Positions 17,771-25,807 of a stretch of DNA of 64,000 bases are shown in pieces (the first letter of the stretch is position 1; the number at the start of each line of letters is the position of its first letter). A model generated the notes under the pieces. The model was not told the origin of the DNA. It saw nothing but the letters and a program-made list of their open reading frames with translations, and did not search any database. The position numbers and the translations under genes were made by a program. Source of the stretch: Microbacterium jejuense (GTDB lineage: Bacteria > Actinomycetota > Actinomycetes > Actinomycetales > Microbacteriaceae); NCBI RefSeq assembly GCF_019511665.1, contig NZ_JAEUAW010000003.1:1-64000 (forward strand), read 5' to 3'.

Positions 17771-18670
17771 ATGGACGCGTCACCGATCGACCCTTCGGCC
17801 AAGCCGCGCAAGCTGCCGCGCCGCCCGGCATCCACGCTCGCCGAGAAGTGGACGCGCATCGACGGCGTGGACGTGTTCTACCGCGAGTCGCCGAACCCGC
17901 CCGCCGACGCGCGCGTGATGGCGCACGTGCACGGGTTCGGGCTGTCGGGGCGATACCTGCTGCCGACGGCCGAGCGACTGTCGGACGAGTTCCACACCTA
18001 CGTCCCGGACCTCCCGGGCTTCGGGCGCAGCGGAAAGGCCAAGGGGATGCTCGACATCCCCGACCTCGCGCACGCCGCCCTCAGGTTCTTCGACGACCGG
18101 GGCGTCGACAAGGCGACGCTCGTGGGCAACTCGATGGGATGCCCCGTCATCATCGAGTTCGCACACCACTTCCCCGACCGCATCGACCGCGCCGTGCTCG
18201 TCTCGCCTGCCGGCGGGCTCTACAACCAGCCGCTGCGCCGGGCCATCGGCCAGCTGTCGGCCGACGCCCCGCGCGAGCCCTTCAAGATGGCGACGGTGGC
18301 GGTGCCCGACTACGTGCGGTTCGGCGTCCCGAGCACGCTGCGGATGTTCCGCGCGCTCACCCAGTACCCGTCCCTTCAGCGTCTGCTCGAGCTGCGCATC
18401 CCGACCCTCGTCGTGCTGGGCCAGCGCGATCCGCTGCTGCCCCACGCGCATCGCGTCGACGAGGTGGCCAGCCAGACCGACAGCCACGTGCTGGTGGTGC
18501 TGCTGGAGGGCGCGGCGCACGCCATCAACTACAGCCACCCCGGCCAGCTCGCCCACGTCATCCGTGCGTTCATGGACGACCAGCCGATCGAGAACGACCC
18601 GTCGTGGCCGGGACACGTGCGGCTCTACGAAGTGCACCGCGGCAAGCACCACCCGCCCGCGAAGGCGTAG
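17771..18670 (+). CDS. alpha/beta hydrolase
   Basis: A 299-residue alpha/beta hydrolase of unknown substrate. Nucleophile S121 is in the elbow GNSMG, the acid is in GQRDPLLP and the His in GAAHAINYSHP; HVHGFGLSGRYLLP forms the oxyanion region. Resemblance is to the broad MhpC/epoxide-hydrolase-like group of esterases and C-C hydrolases. No signal peptide. The N-terminal 25 residues are basic and Pro-rich. A distinct ribosome site is not obvious. It converges on the carbonic anhydrase gene, with 15 bases between stops. Confidence 0.88.
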   Translation: MDASPIDPSAKPRKLPRRPASTLAEKWTRIDGVDVFYRESPNPPADARVMAHVHGFGLSGRYLLPTAERLSDEFHTYVPDLPGFGRSGKAKGMLDIPDLAHAALRFFDDRGVDKATLVGNSMGCPVIIEFAHHFPDRIDRAVLVSPAGGLYNQPLRRAIGQLSADAPREPFKMATVAVPDYVRFGVPSTLRMFRALTQYPSLQRLLELRIPTLVVLGQRDPLLPHAHRVDEVASQTDSHVLVVLLEGAAHAINYSHPGQLAHVIRAFMDDQPIENDPSWPGHVRLYEVHRGKHHPPAKA

Positions 18671-18685
18671 CCGCGCAGAGCGGGG

Positions 18686-19225
18686 TCAGGCGACGGAGAT
18701 CGCGCTGCGGTGCTCCTCGACGTGCTGGAGGTAATGCTCCGCGTTGCGCACCAGTCCGGCGCGCTCCTCTTCGGTGAGCTCGCGTCGCACCTTGCCGGGA
18801 ACCCCGGCGACGAGCGAGCCGTCGGGGATGTCGGATCCCTCGAGCACGACCGCGCCGCCGGCGATGAGGCAGCCGGCGCCGATCTTCGCCCCGTTGAGGA
18901 TCACGGCCCCCATGCCGATGAGCGACCCGTCGCCGATCGTGCACCCGTGGACGACGGCGTTGTGGCCGACCGACACGTTCCGGCCGATCACGACGGGGCG
19001 ACCGGCGTCGACGTGGACCGACACGTTGTCCTGCAGGTTGCTGTTCGCCCCCACCGTGATGGTGTCGCCGTCCGCGCGCAGCACGGCGTTGTACCAGACG
19101 CTCGCGCCGGGCCCGAGGGTCACTCCCCCGACCACCCGCGCGCCGGCCGCGACGAAGGACGTGGGATCGAGCTCGGGGGTCCTGCCCGCGGCGAAGAGGA
19201 CCGATGCTCCCGATGCGACTGTCAT
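18686..19225 (-). CDS. gamma-class carbonic anhydrase-like hexapeptide protein
   Basis: A 179-residue left-handed beta-helix trimer protein (YrdA/PaaY type). Hexapeptide repeats run from about residue 22 to 145. The three zinc ligands expected for gamma-carbonic anhydrases are present: H71 (VSVHVD), H88 and H93 (VGHNAVVHG). The carbonic anhydrase activity of such proteins is often weak or untested. The ATG overlaps the stop of the upstream acyltransferase (ATGA). A leaderless-type -10 also precedes it inside that gene. Confidence 0.9.
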   Translation of the reverse strand: MTVASGASVLFAAGRTPELDPTSFVAAGARVVGGVTLGPGASVWYNAVLRADGDTITVGANSNLQDNVSVHVDAGRPVVIGRNVSVGHNAVVHGCTIGDGSLIGMGAVILNGAKIGAGCLIAGGAVVLEGSDIPDGSLVAGVPGKVRRELTEEERAGLVRNAEHYLQHVEEHRSAISVA

Positions 19226-21369
19226 GGTGCGACCCTACCGGCGAGGGCGGCCTGGATCGCCTCGGTGTACCAGGGGGCGAGGGTGTCGACGAAGGTCACC
19301 GTGAGGTGGTCCTGGTCGCGGTAGATGTTCGCGCCGCCCACGACGGGAGCGCACGTGTCGTCGCCGCAGAACACGTCGGTGAAGTCGAGCAGCGTCACCG
19401 TGTCGAGTCCGGTCGCGGCATCCCTCAGCGGATCGTCCTCGACGAGCACGTCGGACCGCGCGCCGTCGCACTCCGAGGCGTCGCGCGTGCGCAGGCACTT
19501 GTTGGGGTCGGTCTCCCACACCGGGTTGTCGACGACCGTGATGACGGGGATGCCGCGGTCGGTGACCGTGCTCCACGCGTCGCGGTAGCCGGCGACGGCG
19601 GCATCGTGCGCCGAGTCGAAGCCCGCCGACGAATACGGCGTGTTGGCGATGGCCGCGGTGAAGACGACGTCGAGGTCGGTGTCGTCGATCGCGCGCTGCA
19701 CGCCCTCGCGCCAGTCGGAGCACGCGGCCCCGAACGCGCCGGGCGTCGACAGCGGCGTCGTGTTCCACGGGCAGGCGCCCTTGAACCACGTGACCAGATG
19801 CCAGCCGTTCTCGTCGGCCATGCGCTGGAACGTCGGCAGGAGCTGGTACGCGTGGCTGTCGCCGATGAGCGCGACCTGCGGCGCGTCGGGATCGTCCGAG
19901 CCGAAGTGGCACGACACGGGACGCGAGTCGGTGAGCTGCACGAAGCACTGCGGATGCTCGGGCCGGTCGATGCCGGCGAACCCGGGGGCGGGCAGGATCG
20001 TGTCGCCGAAGTCCGCGCCCGCGCACGATGGATCGAGGACGGATGCCGCACCGAAGCACTCGGGCGGGTTCTGCTGCAGCTCGGCGATGTCGCGCGTGCC
20101 CTGGTTGTACAGCGGCGCGTTGACGAACCACGCCATGCCCGCCACGAGGACCACGACGACCATCGCGCCGAGCGACGACCACAGGGTCACGCGCGCGGGC
20201 CGGGACGTGAGCACCTTCCAGCCCCGGACCGGGTCCTCGACGAAGCGCTTGGTGAGCCACGCCAGCACGAAGCACAGCACCAGCAGCGCCACGCGGTGGT
20301 AGATCGTGAGGCCCCAGAACGGCACGGAGGGGGCGATGATGATGAGCGGCCAGTGCCACAGGTAGAGCGAGTACGAGATGTCGCCGACGAACTGCGCGGG
20401 GCGGATCGACAGGATGCGCGTGGGGTACCACCAGCGGTCGCTGTTGGACGCGGCGATGACGGCGGCGGCGCCGAGCGTCGGCAGCGCGGCCATGTAGCCG
20501 GGGAACGGCGTCTGACCGTCGAACGTGAACGTCACGTACACGAGCAGCAGGATGCCGGCCCACCCGAGCACGAAGCTGCCGATGGCGTTGCGGATCCGCA
20601 GCATCGGCACGAGGGCGATCATCGCGCCGACGCCGAACTGCCACATGCGGCCGAAGGTGACGAAGTACGCGGGTGCGGGGTTCGTGATCGTGAAGACGAC
20701 GCAGAACGCGAACGACACCACCGTGACGATGCCCAGCGCGACGAGGATGGCGCGGCGGCGCGCGCCGCGGAAGAACTTCACGCCGATCCATGCCGCGAGC
20801 AGCATGATGAGCGGCCACATCACGTAGAACTGCTCTTCCAGAGACAGCGACCAGTAGTGCTGGACGGTCGTCGGCGAGCCGGAGTGGTTGAGGTAGTCGG
20901 CCGAGTTGAGGGCGAGGTACCAGTTCTCGACATAGAACGTCGACGACAGGATCTCGCGCACCTCGTTGGGCAGAGCGGAGGTCGGCATGAGGTACGGCGA
21001 CATCACGACGACGGCGCAGAACAGCAGGACGAGAAGGGATGCCGGCAGCAGACGCCGCGCGCGACGGGCCCAGAACTGCCCGAGCTTGACGGTTCCCGTC
21101 GCCGTCACCTCGCGCATGAGGTGCGACGTGATGAGGAAGCCCGAGATCACGAAGAAGATGTCGACGCCGATGTAGCCGCCCGTGATGCGTCCCGGCCAGA
21201 AGTGGTAGAGCACGACGCACAGCACGGCGATGGCGCGCAGGCCCTGCACGTGCGGGAGGAAGCGCGAGGGCTCGGCGTGTTCGGGCGAGCGGTCGTCGGG
21301 CTCTCGGGTCACCGTCTTGGCGGGTACGCCGAGATGCTGCGGTCCGAGGTCGTGATCTGCGGAAGGCAC
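19222..21369 (-). CDS. OafA/YrhL-type acyltransferase with SGNH domain
   Basis: A 715-residue integral membrane acyltransferase. Residues about 40-400 form the acyltransferase-3 domain with about 10 helices (HVQGLRAIAVLCVVLYHFWPG, GYIGVDIFFVISGFLIT, WSLSLEEQFYVMWP). A further helix near 410-430 leads to an extracytoplasmic SGNH esterase-like domain (ALIGDSHAYQLLPTF, Asp-His pair in RDQDHLT). These enzymes O-acetylate cell-wall polymers, glycolipids or exopolysaccharides; the acceptor is unknown here. Upstream is a divergent region shared with dps. Confidence 0.94.
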   Translation of the reverse strand: MPSADHDLGPQHLGVPAKTVTREPDDRSPEHAEPSRFLPHVQGLRAIAVLCVVLYHFWPGRITGGYIGVDIFFVISGFLITSHLMREVTATGTVKLGQFWARRARRLLPASLLVLLFCAVVVMSPYLMPTSALPNEVREILSSTFYVENWYLALNSADYLNHSGSPTTVQHYWSLSLEEQFYVMWPLIMLLAAWIGVKFFRGARRRAILVALGIVTVVSFAFCVVFTITNPAPAYFVTFGRMWQFGVGAMIALVPMLRIRNAIGSFVLGWAGILLLVYVTFTFDGQTPFPGYMAALPTLGAAAVIAASNSDRWWYPTRILSIRPAQFVGDISYSLYLWHWPLIIIAPSVPFWGLTIYHRVALLVLCFVLAWLTKRFVEDPVRGWKVLTSRPARVTLWSSLGAMVVVVLVAGMAWFVNAPLYNQGTRDIAELQQNPPECFGAASVLDPSCAGADFGDTILPAPGFAGIDRPEHPQCFVQLTDSRPVSCHFGSDDPDAPQVALIGDSHAYQLLPTFQRMADENGWHLVTWFKGACPWNTTPLSTPGAFGAACSDWREGVQRAIDDTDLDVVFTAAIANTPYSSAGFDSAHDAAVAGYRDAWSTVTDRGIPVITVVDNPVWETDPNKCLRTRDASECDGARSDVLVEDDPLRDAATGLDTVTLLDFTDVFCGDDTCAPVVGGANIYRDQDHLTVTFVDTLAPWYTEAIQAALAGRVAP
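19232..19237 (-). promoter_or_regulatory. -10 element, leaderless carbonic anhydrase transcript
   Basis: TAGGGT on the minus strand, 6 nt before the ATG at 19225, inside the 3' end of the acyltransferase gene. It would let the carbonic anhydrase be made independently. Confidence 0.45.
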
Positions 21370-21447
21370 GCATCGACGTTAGCCGCTTCGCGCCTCGAGG
21401 CCTGCACCGACGGCTCGGAACACGGGATTAGCCCAGCCTTCTCTTGC

Positions 21448-21475
21448 TTGCGGAATGACGGCGCGTGAGTAGCGT
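21448..21475 (+). promoter_or_regulatory. dps promoter
   Basis: TTGCGG (21448-21453) and TAGCGT (21470-21475) with a 16-bp spacer; leader of about 55 nt. Confidence 0.45.
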
Positions 21476-21535
21476 TGCAGTCACTGGAGGACGACCGCCC
21501 GATCGGCGGCACTCCGCACGATGGAGGCGAGAGAC

Positions 21536-22021
21536 ATGACAGACACGAAGACCGTTCCCGCAACCGCCGCGAACCCCGACGTCGCCGCAGCGACCGCACA
21601 GTTCCTCACTCCCGTGGTCCTGGGACTCCAGGGACTCGCCGTCAACGGCAAGCAGGCGCACTGGAACGTGCGCGGAGCGAACTTCATCGCGATCCACGAG
21701 CTGCTCGACTCGGTGGTCGCCAACGCCCAGGCCGGTGCCGACCAGGCCGCCGAGCGGATCGTCGCGCTCGGCCTCCCGATCGACGCCCGCGTGGCGACGG
21801 TCGCCGAGAAGACGCCGGCGACGGCGGTCCCCGCAGGCTTCACGCAGTGGGACGCGCTCATCCGCAACGTGATCACCGACATGGACGCCGTCATCGCGGA
21901 CGTCCAGGCGGCCATCGACGGACTGGACGAGTTCGACCTCACCAGCCAGGACATCGCGATCGGCATCAAGGAGACGCTCGAGAAGGACCGCTGGTTCCTC
22001 TTCGCGCACCTCGCCGAGTGA
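21536..22021 (+). CDS. dps: Dps-family ferritin-like DNA protection protein
   Basis: A 161-residue Dps/miniferritin. Twelve subunits form a shell that oxidises Fe(II) with peroxide at inter-subunit sites and can coat DNA. The ferroxidase signature is intact: KQAHWNVRGANFIAIHELLD, then D and E in GADQAAERIVALG. The ATG at 21536 is chosen because GGAGG lies 9 bases upstream; an ATG at 21521 would overlap that site. The N-terminal tail (MTDTKTVPATAANP) is short with one Lys, so DNA binding may be modest. No iron-regulator box was recognised. Confidence 0.95.
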   Translation: MTDTKTVPATAANPDVAAATAQFLTPVVLGLQGLAVNGKQAHWNVRGANFIAIHELLDSVVANAQAGADQAAERIVALGLPIDARVATVAEKTPATAVPAGFTQWDALIRNVITDMDAVIADVQAAIDGLDEFDLTSQDIAIGIKETLEKDRWFLFAHLAE

Positions 22022-22066
22022 CGTCGGCCGCTCGTTCCTCGCTCGCTCAACGAACAGTGCCCGACC

Positions 22067-22741
22067 TCACGCGCTCTGCAGGAACGCGAGCACCGCGAGC
22101 ACCCTGCGGTGCTCGGTGCCCGACTCCTCCAGGCCGAGCTTCGCGAAGATGGCGCTGATGTTCTTCTCGACCGCGCCGACGCCGATGAACAGCCGCTGAG
22201 CGATGCTCGCGTTGCTGCGGCCTTCGGCCATGAGCGTCAGCACGTCGCGCTCGCGGGGGGTCAGCGTCGACAGCGGATCGGGCCGGGCGGACAGGAGTCC
22301 CTGCACCACGAGCGGATCGAGCACCGTGCCGCGCTCGCGCACGCGCCGGACGGCATCCGAGAACTCCTCCAGGGACGTCACCCGGTCCTTGAGGAGGTAC
22401 CCGACGCCTCCTTCGCCGCCGGCGAGCAGCTCACGCGCGTACACGCCCTCGACGTACTGGCTCAGCACCAGGATGCCCACCCCGGGCAGCTCGGCGCGCA
22501 GCGCGAGCGCCGCTTTGATCCCCTCGTCGCGGAAGCCGGGGGGCAGCCGGACGTCGAGGATCGCGACGTCCGCCCGCGCCTCGCGCACGCGCGCGACGAC
22601 GTCCTCGGCGTCGCCCCACGCGCCCGCCGTCGTGTAGCCGGCTTCATCGAACAGCCGCACGAGCCCCTCGCGGAGGAGGACGGAGTCCTCGAACAGGACG
22701 ACGCGGAGTGCGGAGGGATCTGACGAGGACGAGACGGCCAT
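22067..22741 (-). CDS. NarL/FixJ-type response regulator
   Basis: A 224-residue two-component regulator. The receiver domain has the phosphorylated Asp in VAILDVRLPPG (about residue 60) and K in LLKDRV. The C-terminal LuxR-type HTH reads LTPRERDVLTLMAEGRSNASIAQRLFIGVGAVEKNISAIFAKLGL. The start at 22741 has AGGGG adjacent. It sits 20 bases downstream of the sensor kinase stop, and is the third gene of the multicopper oxidase operon, so it probably regulates that operon or envelope/copper stress genes. Confidence 0.95.
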   Translation of the reverse strand: MAVSSSSDPSALRVVLFEDSVLLREGLVRLFDEAGYTTAGAWGDAEDVVARVREARADVAILDVRLPPGFRDEGIKAALALRAELPGVGILVLSQYVEGVYARELLAGGEGGVGYLLKDRVTSLEEFSDAVRRVRERGTVLDPLVVQGLLSARPDPLSTLTPRERDVLTLMAEGRSNASIAQRLFIGVGAVEKNISAIFAKLGLEESGTEHRRVLAVLAFLQSA

Positions 22742-22761
22742 CCCCTCAGGATAGGGATCCG

Positions 22762-24159
22762 TCACGGCGCGACCGTCAGCGGGATGTGCGCGCCGACGGA
22801 CGTCGGTCCGCCCACGGGGCTCTCGATGACGAGGAGCCCGCGCAGGCCCGCCACGCGCTCGCGCAGCCCGGCGAGGCCGTGCCCCGTGCTGAGCACGGCT
22901 CCCCCGCGGCCGTTGTCGACGAGCCACACGTCGAGGTGGGTGGGCGCGCCCTCCGCCGAACGGCGCAGTGTCGCGCGCAGCGTCGCCGCGGTCGCGCCGG
23001 AGTGCTTGACGACGTTCGTCATGAGCTCGGCCACGACGAAGTACACCGTGCGGGCGACCTCCTGGCTGACCGCCCGGTCGATGGCGGGGTCGACTTCGAC
23101 CTGGACCCACAGCGGCGAGCTGGTCGCGAGCGCGTCCAGCGCTGCCGCGAGGCCGCGGTCCTGCAGGAGGGGCGGCGCGACGCCGCTCGACAGGGCCCGC
23201 AGCTCGTCGAGGGCGGCCTTCGCGTGACCGCGTGCCTCGCGGGCGAGCTCGGCGGCGGCATCCGCGTCGCCGGCTTCGGCGCGGCGCTCGAGGGCGGCGA
23301 GATCCATCTGCAGGCGCACCAGGCGCTGCTGCGGACCGTCGTGGATGTCGCGCTCGAGGCGGCGCAGGGCGACGTCCTCGGCGTGCACGGCCGCACCGCG
23401 CGCGGCGGCCTCGGCCCGCACTTCCGCGGCCAGCTCGTCGGAGCTCCAGCGACCGAGCATCGCCTCGGCGACGGCGTGGTGACCGCGCGCGAGCCCACCC
23501 AGCACCCACGGCATCGTGAAGGTGAACAGGATGCCGGCCACCAGGTAGAGGACGACCTCGACCGCCCACGCGTCCCAGCCTCCGAACAGCCACGGCACGG
23601 CGCCGGAGACGTACTGACCCCAGTCGCCGTTGTCGGCGCCGCTGGGGAGGAACACGCCCCAGAACCAGTAGGTGAGACCGCCGAGTCCGACACTCAGCCA
23701 CACCGTCGTGAGGGCGAACGAGATCGTGCTGATGATGGGCGTGACGATCATGCCGTGCACGAGGTAGGCCCAGTAGTGCGCGTTGCGCAGCGGCCGCGTG
23801 AGCGTCGCCCAGAACCCCGTGCTGTCGGGAGCGTCGCGGTTCCACTCGGGCTCGTCGATCGTGCGCAGACCCGTGAGCTGCAGCATGAAGCGGTCGGCGA
23901 CGCCGAGGCCGCGCGCGATGAGCAGCGTCAGCACCATGAGCGGCAGACCGATGACGAGCACCAGCAGCCCCACGCTCGTCCAGAACAGTGAGGCCAGCAG
24001 CGTCACCGAGATCATCGCGAGGACGAAGACGGCGAGCAGATACAGGGCGCTGCCCGGCGTGCGCACCCAGGCGCGTCCGTAGGACGCCCAGAAGCCGGCG
24101 GCGCCCGCGGGACGCGTGTCGGGACCCGCCTGGGGCAGGTCAGTGGTCGTTGTGGTCAT
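22762..24159 (-). CDS. sensor histidine kinase (HisKA_3) with membrane sensor domain
   Basis: A 465-residue kinase. Residues about 20-250 hold a membrane-embedded sensor region with four to six helices (FWASYGRAWVRTPGSALYLL start, as in actinobacterial putative sensor domains). The dimerisation helix carries the phosphorylated His in LERDIHDGPQQRLVRLQMDL (about residue 290). The ATPase domain ends with GHGLAGLRERVAGLRG. Its start lies inside the end of the multicopper oxidase gene (20-nt overlap), so the two are tightly coupled. Confidence 0.94.
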   Translation of the reverse strand: MTTTTTDLPQAGPDTRPAGAAGFWASYGRAWVRTPGSALYLLAVFVLAMISVTLLASLFWTSVGLLVLVIGLPLMVLTLLIARGLGVADRFMLQLTGLRTIDEPEWNRDAPDSTGFWATLTRPLRNAHYWAYLVHGMIVTPIISTISFALTTVWLSVGLGGLTYWFWGVFLPSGADNGDWGQYVSGAVPWLFGGWDAWAVEVVLYLVAGILFTFTMPWVLGGLARGHHAVAEAMLGRWSSDELAAEVRAEAAARGAAVHAEDVALRRLERDIHDGPQQRLVRLQMDLAALERRAEAGDADAAAELAREARGHAKAALDELRALSSGVAPPLLQDRGLAAALDALATSSPLWVQVEVDPAIDRAVSQEVARTVYFVVAELMTNVVKHSGATAATLRATLRRSAEGAPTHLDVWLVDNGRGGAVLSTGHGLAGLRERVAGLRGLLVIESPVGGPTSVGAHIPLTVAP

Positions 24160-25720
24160 CGGTGTCTCCCTCGGGACGCGTCAGCGCGGGCTGCTGGCCC
24201 GGCTCGACGACCAGGAACTGTCCCATCATGCCCTGGTCTTCGTGCCACAGCAGGTGGCAGTGGTACATGTACGGCGTGGTCGGATCGGCGTAGTCGTCGA
24301 ACCTCACGAGCAGGCGGTACTCGCGGCCGCCTTCGAGTGCGATGGTGTCCTTGTAGCCGGCGAGCCGAGCCGGCGGGGGTGAGCCGTCGATGCTCAGGAT
24401 GCGGTACTGCATGTCGTGCACGTGGAACGAGTGCGGCAGCGGGTTGTCGTTGCGGACCGTCCACACCTCGCTCGTATCGACGGTGGCGACGACGTCGGCG
24501 CGGCCGAGGTCCATCTGCGCGTCGTTGATGTTGTGCCCCGACATCACGAAGGTGCGCTCGGCCACGGCGCCTGTCGCGTCCGGCGCCGGGACTTCGGCCA
24601 GATGAGCCGGCACGTCGGGCGAGTCGGTGAGGGATGCCGCGGCCCTCAGCTCCAGCACGTCGAACTCGGCAGAGCCGGCGTGCAGAGCCGGGTCGGGCGC
24701 CGTGGAGCGCAGCGCGATCCTCTCCCCCGGTGCGAGCGACACGACGATCTCGGCACGCTCGCCCGGAGAGAGCGGAACGCCGGTCGCCGCCACCGGCGCC
24801 TCGAGCAGGCCGCCGTCCGTGCCGATGAGATCGAACTCTCGGCCGTCGGCGAACCCGAAGTCGTACATGCGCGCGCTCGAGCCGTTGAGCAGACGCAGTC
24901 GCACCTTCTCGGTCGTCACGTCGAGGTACGGCGCGGTCGTGCCGTTCACGAGGATCGTGTCGCCCAGCACGCCGTCGAACTGCATGCCCAGACCGCCGGC
25001 GAACGAGCCGTCGGCGTTGAAGGAGCGGTCCTGCACGATGAGCGGGAAGTCGTCGACGCCGTAGTCCCGCGGCAGCGGGAGCGCACCCTCTTCGTCGTCG
25101 CGCACGAGGAACATGCCGGCGAGCCCGGCGTCGACCTGCTCGCGCGTGCGTCCGTGGAGGTGCGGGTGGTACCACAGCGTCGCGGCGGGCTGATCGACGG
25201 TCCACTGCGGCTGCCAGAGCGCACCCGCGGCGATGGAGGTGTGCGGACCGCCGTCCATCGCCGCCGGAAGGTGCATGCCGTGCCAGTGGACGGTCGTCGT
25301 GTCGGGGAGGTCGTTGGTCACATCCACGCGCACGCGCTCGCCGCGCGAGGCGACCAGGGTCGGGCCGAGGTACGAGCCGTCGTAGCCGAGCGTCGGCGTG
25401 TCGCCCTCCGGGACGAAGGACGTGCGGCCCTGCTGGGCCGTCAGCGAAAAGACGCGCACACCGTCCTCCAGGTGGGATTCGGCGAGCGGCGGCACGGCCA
25501 GCGGGTTCTCGAACCGCACGCTGCCGGCTGCCGGCGGCGTCGGCCGCACGGCATTCGTGGCGAACCAGACGCCGCCGGCCCCGATGAGCAGCGCGATGAC
25601 GGCCAGCGGCGCCACGATGAGCCCGACCACGAGTCCGCGCCGGCGGCGGCGGGGCATGGCGGGAACGGCCGGCATCGCACCCGGAGGGGGCGGAGGCGGT
25701 GGGGGCACTTCAGAAGTCAT
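24140..25720 (-). CDS. membrane-anchored multicopper oxidase
   Basis: A three-domain multicopper oxidase of 526 residues. All four copper motifs are visible: HWHG, HPHLHG, HSFHVHDMQY and HCHLLWHEDQGMM, the last carrying the type 1 copper Cys and a Met axial ligand. The N-terminus has a Pro run, five Arg and one hydrophobic helix (about 31-55) without lipobox or Tat motif, so the enzyme is probably an anchored extracytoplasmic cuprous or metal oxidase (CueO/CotA-like). I chose the ATG at 25720; ATG at 25756 is possible. First gene of the operon with the kinase and regulator. Confidence 0.93.
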   Translation of the reverse strand: MTSEVPPPPPPPPGAMPAVPAMPRRRRRGLVVGLIVAPLAVIALLIGAGGVWFATNAVRPTPPAAGSVRFENPLAVPPLAESHLEDGVRVFSLTAQQGRTSFVPEGDTPTLGYDGSYLGPTLVASRGERVRVDVTNDLPDTTTVHWHGMHLPAAMDGGPHTSIAAGALWQPQWTVDQPAATLWYHPHLHGRTREQVDAGLAGMFLVRDDEEGALPLPRDYGVDDFPLIVQDRSFNADGSFAGGLGMQFDGVLGDTILVNGTTAPYLDVTTEKVRLRLLNGSSARMYDFGFADGREFDLIGTDGGLLEAPVAATGVPLSPGERAEIVVSLAPGERIALRSTAPDPALHAGSAEFDVLELRAAASLTDSPDVPAHLAEVPAPDATGAVAERTFVMSGHNINDAQMDLGRADVVATVDTSEVWTVRNDNPLPHSFHVHDMQYRILSIDGSPPPARLAGYKDTIALEGGREYRLLVRFDDYADPTTPYMYHCHLLWHEDQGMMGQFLVVEPGQQPALTRPEGDTDDHNDH

Positions 25721-25777
25721 GCCTCCAGCCTCGCGACGGCCGTGGCGTGACGGCATCCGACGCTCTCCCGAACCTCT

Positions 25778-25795
25778 ACGGGGGCAGACCCCCGT
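25778..25795. terminator. hairpin between amidohydrolase and multicopper oxidase
   Basis: ACGGGGG/CCCCCGT with loop CAGA, 57 bases before the oxidase ATG and 12 bases past the amidohydrolase stop. Read as a terminator; its G-tract/C-tract dyad also resembles CsoR-type copper operators. Confidence 0.55.
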
Positions 25796-25807
25796 GCCGG
25801 TCTCGGG

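Noticed and set aside
25778..25795. Firm CsoR copper operator call
   Set aside because: The dyad fits a terminator equally well and no CsoR gene is in view; kept as an alternative only.
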